DNA of 64,000 nucleotides from Phascolomyces articulosus (lineage: Eukaryota > Mucoromycota > Mucoromycetes > Mucorales > Lichtheimiaceae), in assembly GCA_025677815.1 (NCBI GenBank), contig JAIXMP010000019.1:620001-684000 (forward strand), written 5' to 3'. Positions 60,368 through 64,000 of the stretch are shown piece by piece. The translations under genes and the position numbers were made by a program. The notes beneath the pieces are model-generated. The model made no database searches, was not told the DNA's origin, and saw only the letters and a program-made list of their open reading frames with translations. Within the stretch, counting starts at the first letter, position 1, and each line of letters begins with the position of its first letter.

Positions 60368-61564
60368 ATGTCTTATTATTTCCCTTCACCACCTACTTCA
60401 CCTACTGAACGTAAACGAAAACGATCTATTAGCAATGTCGATACCCAACAACAACAAAAACAAGTAAAACTTGACCCAACGCTTCTTGAACGTTATTTGA
60501 TAACAGGAGGATCTCCAAACATTCGTGATACTCAACGTGGCTTTAGTTTATTATGTTGGGCATGTTACAGTAAATCCGAATCTGCACTCGAACTCCTTTT
60601 ACGCCAAGAAGATTTGGATCCAACAACAACCCATGGACCGGACCGATCCACCGCTTTACACATTGCAGCTTCTGTCGGATTTTCAAACGGCATTGAGACT
60701 CTTTTACTACACATACGACGCCATAATCCTTCTTTAGAACAACAATGTTTGAATGCTTTAGACCAACAAGGTGCTACCCCATTACATGTGGCTGTCCTTG
60801 CCAATCAACCTCAATGTGTAGAAATATTATTAAAACAAGGCAAAGCAAAGATAAATATTCAAGATCGTCAAGGTCGCTTACCATTGCATATTGCCTTTTT
60901 ATATCGACGTATGGCGTGTGCTCAGTTATTATTGGATGCTTTACAGCAGGAAGAAGACATGGATTTATTATGGATACCCAATCATGTGGATCATCGCAAT
61001 GTTATTGAAGAATGTATTGTAGGTGGATGTGTCACTCTTTTAAAAGGCTTGATCATGAAAATCAATCAACAACAACAGCAACAATCAAAAAAGAAAAACA
61101 AGAGAAATATAAACAAAAACAACCTGATACGACTTGCTGTGTTCTGGAACAGAATTGAATGTTTGGAATTATTGCTCGGGGCAACCACAGAAAGTTGGAA
61201 TCAAGACGACAATGACGATGTGGGAACACAACAAATGAAACCGGAAACCGATCCGATGCATCATCATGATCATACGCCTTTATATCAAGCAGTGCAACAA
61301 AGAAAATTAGATTTAGTCCAATGTCTACGAGAAAAAGCAAACGCCAATCCTTGTTTACCCAATGGTCATAATCCAAGTTTGATTTATGCAGCCAGTCATG
61401 GTTTCTTGGATATGATTCCTCTTCTTTTAACGCAAGATACATCTTCTGACTGTATTCGACAAGCTGTTTTGTTGGCTGAACCTTTAGGCTTATCCAATAC
61501 TATTGTTCATATTATAAAAACCTTACGACATCAGCAACAACAACATGGGTCATCTTCTTATTGA
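60368..61564 (+). CDS. Ankyrin-repeat protein, 398 aa
   Basis: Single-exon gene starting MSYYFPSPPTSPTERKRKRS; the Lys/Arg patch at residues 16-20 is a likely nuclear signal and the preceding SPPTSPT is a proline-directed phosphosite cluster. Ankyrin repeats cover about residues 55-195 (GFSLLCWACYSKSESALELL; STALHIAASVGFSNGIETLL; GATPLHVAVLANQPQCVEIL; GRLPLHIAFLYRRMACAQLL) and 225-385 (HTPLYQAVQQRKLDLVQCLR; NPSLIYAASHGFLDMIPLLL), split by a Gln- and Lys/Asn-rich insertion near 235-250. No enzymatic domain, so a protein-interaction role is inferred. It converges on the fasciclin gene. Confidence 0.88.
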   Translation: MSYYFPSPPTSPTERKRKRSISNVDTQQQQKQVKLDPTLLERYLITGGSPNIRDTQRGFSLLCWACYSKSESALELLLRQEDLDPTTTHGPDRSTALHIAASVGFSNGIETLLLHIRRHNPSLEQQCLNALDQQGATPLHVAVLANQPQCVEILLKQGKAKINIQDRQGRLPLHIAFLYRRMACAQLLLDALQQEEDMDLLWIPNHVDHRNVIEECIVGGCVTLLKGLIMKINQQQQQQSKKKNKRNINKNNLIRLAVFWNRIECLELLLGATTESWNQDDNDDVGTQQMKPETDPMHHHDHTPLYQAVQQRKLDLVQCLREKANANPCLPNGHNPSLIYAASHGFLDMIPLLLTQDTSSDCIRQAVLLAEPLGLSNTIVHIIKTLRHQQQQHGSSSY

Positions 61565-62277
61565 CTTTTTTGTTTCCCCTCCTTTTCTTCTTCTTGTAAT
61601 AATACTATATACGCTGTTGTTTTTTTTATCCCAGAAAAACATAATAAAAATAAAAAGCATAATAATAATAAAAACTCCTTCTCCTCCATTTACTACATAT
61701 GATGTCTCTGATTATAATATTAGAGTGTTGTCTGTATATGACTTCATCATCATTCAATACTTTCCCAAATGATAAAGATACTATTAATCCATAAAATAAA
61801 TAAACAAATATAAAAATCTCAAACATGTACTACTATAAACAAAAAACTGTTCTTTTTTTCTCGGATCACAACTGGAATGACCTTTTATAGACAAGGCGAA
61901 GCGCCACTTTTTTATAGAATTGGCCGATTGAACCCGAACAAACCATGTGGTACAAAAAAAAAAGAGTTTCCAGTATCAAATTTATTTATTACAGAACTTT
62001 GTTTATTTATTTTTTTTGTTGCCAAGGAAACAACAAAAAGTTACTATGGTTTACGTACGTTAAGGATTGCTTATGGTGACATAATATGATGAACTATAAG
62101 ATTGCTATGGTAACATATTATGGATGTGGTCGCTATGGTAATAAAGAGTTACTATGGAGATATAAAAAAAAGTAAAAGAGAGAGAGGAAGGGGCTGTGTG
62201 TTCAATTAGAATAAAAAGAGAGCGGGGGTGATGATCAATCATCGTACACTCCTAATAAAAATAATAATAACCTCCAT
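61565..62277. other. Convergent intergenic gap carrying an X-box-like array
   Basis: A 713-nt gap between the 3' ends of the ankyrin (+) and fasciclin (-) genes. The left 450 nt is AT-rich 3' flank. The segment 62,018-62,161 contains the motif array listed separately. Confidence 0.6.
62018..62161. promoter_or_regulatory. Array of six RFX/X-box-like motifs
   Basis: Matches to the X-box half-site pattern GTTRCYATGGYAAC are GTTGCCAAGGAAAC (62,018), GTTACTATGGTTTA (62,040), ATTGCTTATGGTGAC (62,067, one base longer), ATTGCTATGGTAAC (62,101), GTCGCTATGGTAAT (62,129) and GTTACTATGGAGAT (62,148). Starts are 19-34 nt apart. RFX-family winged-helix factors, which fungi have (e.g. Crt1/Rfx1, Sak1), bind this class of imperfect palindrome. 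Binding here is inference. Confidence 0.6.
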
Positions 62278-62922
62278 TTAAGGCTTAATAGGATGCAACA
62301 ACTTATTAATCTTGTAAGCAATACCATTGTTTGCACTTATCGGGTGGTCCGTGTCCACCTCGGCTATGCCATTCAGTTCCACCCGTCGACTAAAAAAATG
62401 ATACTTGACTTGAATTGTTTCATCTTGTAATAAAGTATTTAATGTTTGTGTTTTTTGCAACTGTTGTACTGATAATTTTTCTTGAGGAACAATATGATTT
62501 TTCAAAAACGTTTCCAATCGAGATTCCATGTCTTGATCGGTGGTCATGAATTCATTAGCAAATGCGGCATTGATGGGAACAAACATGGTAAATGGGTGTT
62601 CTATTTGAGAATTATTGACCATAGTTAACACAGATTCGACATGAGTCAAGACACTCATATAAGTGGATAAAGAAGCATCCACAGCTAATTTGTCAAATAA
62701 TGATTGTTGGATTTCAGGACATCGATAGTCTGGTGCGTTAGGTTCGTAGAGTAACTGCGGTTCATGATGTTTGGATGAAAAGAAACTTTTTTGTTTTGTT
62801 GAACGGTGTGGTGGTGTTGTTTTCTCCTCCACGTTCTCCTGCATATTCAATGATGAGACGGTCAAGGATATCAATGCAAGGATAAGCACCAAAAATAAGA
62901 AAGAAGACGATGATCGGATCAT
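62278..62922 (-). CDS. Secreted single-FAS1 (fasciclin) domain protein
   Basis: Single-exon, 214 aa, starting MIRSSSSFLFLVLILALISL, a signal peptide or signal anchor. After a polar stretch a FAS1 domain covers about residues 75-212: SLFDKLAVDASLSTYMSVLT, VNNSQIEHPFTMFVPINAAF (H1 box with TMFVPINAAF), FLKNHIVPQEKLSVQQLQ, TLLQDETIQVKYHF and ISANNGIAYKINKLLHPI (H2-like end). One potential N-glycosylation site (NNS). No GPI-addition signal is visible at the C terminus, so it should be secreted or vacuolar. FAS1 proteins act in adhesion and, in yeast, vacuolar or autophagic functions (Nsl1-type); specific role unknown. Confidence 0.87.
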   Translation of the reverse strand: MIRSSSSFLFLVLILALISLTVSSLNMQENVEEKTTPPHRSTKQKSFFSSKHHEPQLLYEPNAPDYRCPEIQQSLFDKLAVDASLSTYMSVLTHVESVLTMVNNSQIEHPFTMFVPINAAFANEFMTTDQDMESRLETFLKNHIVPQEKLSVQQLQKTQTLNTLLQDETIQVKYHFFSRRVELNGIAEVDTDHPISANNGIAYKINKLLHPIKP

Positions 62923-63874
62923 CCTTTTTTATTATTATTCTTCTTCTTGAAGACTTTATTAAAAAAAAAGTTTTTGTTCAACAAAGAAAAAAGAAAAAAG
63001 TCAGCGCATGAAAAAAAAAAGTTGGGCGGAGGAGAGAGAATAAATAGCTTGACGTCATGTAACAAAACTCGACGCATTTCAATGGAAAAGAAGCCATTTT
63101 GAGTAATGTTATGATTGAAAAAAAAATTATTCCTGATACACTTTTTTGTTATATTTTGGTTGCACATAAAAAAAAAGTTTTAAAGTGTTTGAAGGGGTTT
63201 TTTTTTAGGTAAACAATAACGACCCGATGACTCTTCATTTAAATACTACTTTTTTACTGCTCTAAGGTTCGTTTGTCGTGTGGCTACTTTTTTTTTCGTA
63301 ACCAAAAGAATAGTTTATTAACAAACAAGACCTTCTACTAGTCCTTCTAGTCTTCTTTCTCCTCCCCCCCCAAAAAAAGGCAAAAGGAAAAAAAAAAGAG
63401 AAAGGAAGAATCTTCTTTCTTTCCTCTCTTCTTCTACTCTTCTACTCTACTTCTTCTAACTCTTTTCTATTGTGGATCTTTCCAAGCAAAGAAAGGAAAA
63501 GCTTAAACGCGGCGTTTGGGTTGGATTTTTTTATATTAGATTTTTTATTATTATTACTTGCTTTATTAGTTAGAAAAAAAAAGGGCCAAAAGGTAAACTC
63601 CTGATGAGATGTAATTTATTGATTGCATCTTCTCTTATTATTATATTATTATTATTTTTATGTTATTATGTATTATATATATCCTATCCTGGTTTACCCG
63701 CTTTTATATTTAGCTTTACTTCTATTATGTGATAAAACGTGTATATAATACAACTAGCTTTTATTTATCTCTACTTCTTCTTCTTTTATTTTTTCTAAAT
63801 CCTCATAATTTATTTATTTATTCTATTATAGATCTATTATTATTATTATTGCTATTATTATTACCAAACAACCA
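62923..63874. promoter_or_regulatory. Divergent promoter region
   Basis: About 950 nt between the divergently starting fasciclin gene (-) and the right-edge gene (+). It contains long pyrimidine tracts (CTTCTTTC-type, 63,340-63,480) and poly-T/poly-A runs typical of strong fungal promoters or leaders. No specific operator assigned. Confidence 0.5.
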
Positions 63875-64000
63875 ATGTCTACACAACCATCATCACCTAT
63901 TCCATCTTGTTCAACAAGAGATAATACCAATACTTCAACACCCACACTTCCTTTTCCAACGGAAGAAGATGTCGAAGAACGATTGGAAATGATCAATCAA
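63875..64000 (+). CDS. N terminus of an unidentified protein (cut by window end)
   Basis: An ATG at 63875 opens a frame to the window end: MSTQPSSPIPSCSTRDNTNT, a Ser/Thr-rich start, then PTEEDVEERLEMINQ, which looks like the beginning of a helical domain. The start is preceded by a long pyrimidine-rich leader and an A-rich -1 to -4 context (CCAATG). Too short to identify. Confidence 0.55.
   Translation, partial: MSTQPSSPIPSCSTRDNTNTSTPTLPFPTEEDVEERLEMINQ

Overview
The window is nuclear DNA of an AT-rich filamentous fungus, most likely an early-diverging Mucoromycota/Mucorales species. Genes are rich in short GT-AG introns (about 50-100 nt, often with a CTAAC/CTAAT branch site). The gene set is plainly fungal: PRP19, MAGO, RPC4, PIG-L, a group X-type hybrid histidine kinase, and a Pex24-type dysferlin-domain protein. 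Remnants of KDZ transposase and an intron-rich Fanzor-like RuvC gene also fit mucoralean genomes. No rRNA, tRNA or CRISPR array was recognised.

Layout. 0-1 kb (-): a TUM1/3-mercaptopyruvate sulfurtransferase-like gene, cut by the window edge, with an apparent 7-nt loss in exon 1. 3.6-13.8 kb (-): one giant (about 2,500 aa, about 24 exons) hybrid sensor kinase with an N-terminal Ser/Thr-kinase-like domain, AAA-type ATPase, helical repeats, GAF, HisKA/HATPase and receiver. 13.8-23.6 kb: gene-poor, with two decayed plus-strand coding remnants (16.2-17.5 and 19.4-21.0 kb). 23.7-36.3 kb: a compact block with a Kelch-BTB protein (-), a kynurenine-formamidase-like hydrolase (+), mago nashi (+), an HMG-box protein with acidic tail (-), PIG-L (-), RNA polymerase III subunit RPC4 (-) and a disordered orphan (-). 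36.5-41.2 kb (-): a nine-exon gene whose C-terminal half carries a RuvC D/E/D signature and a zinc ribbon like Fanzor/TnpB. 41.2-51.3 kb: gene-poor, with a small secreted peptide gene (-) and several coding fragments. 51.3-55.6 kb: a C1 plus Pex24/dysferlin membrane protein (+) converging on PRP19 (-). 56.1-57.6 kb (-): a decayed KDZ transposase. 60.4-63.0 kb: an ankyrin-repeat protein (+) converging on a secreted fasciclin-domain protein (-), with an array of RFX/X-box-like sites between them. From 63.9 kb: the first codons of another plus-strand gene.

The ordinary genes serve housekeeping roles: splicing and exon-junction complexes (PRP19, MAGO), Pol III transcription, GPI-anchor synthesis, tryptophan catabolism, chromatin and signalling. 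No co-functional cluster is evident. The most interesting signals are the Fanzor-like gene, a 3'-terminal module shared by two decayed elements (17.5 and 49.9 kb) with a short echo at the Fanzor-like gene's 3' end, the X-box array, and structured repeats in convergent intergenic gaps.
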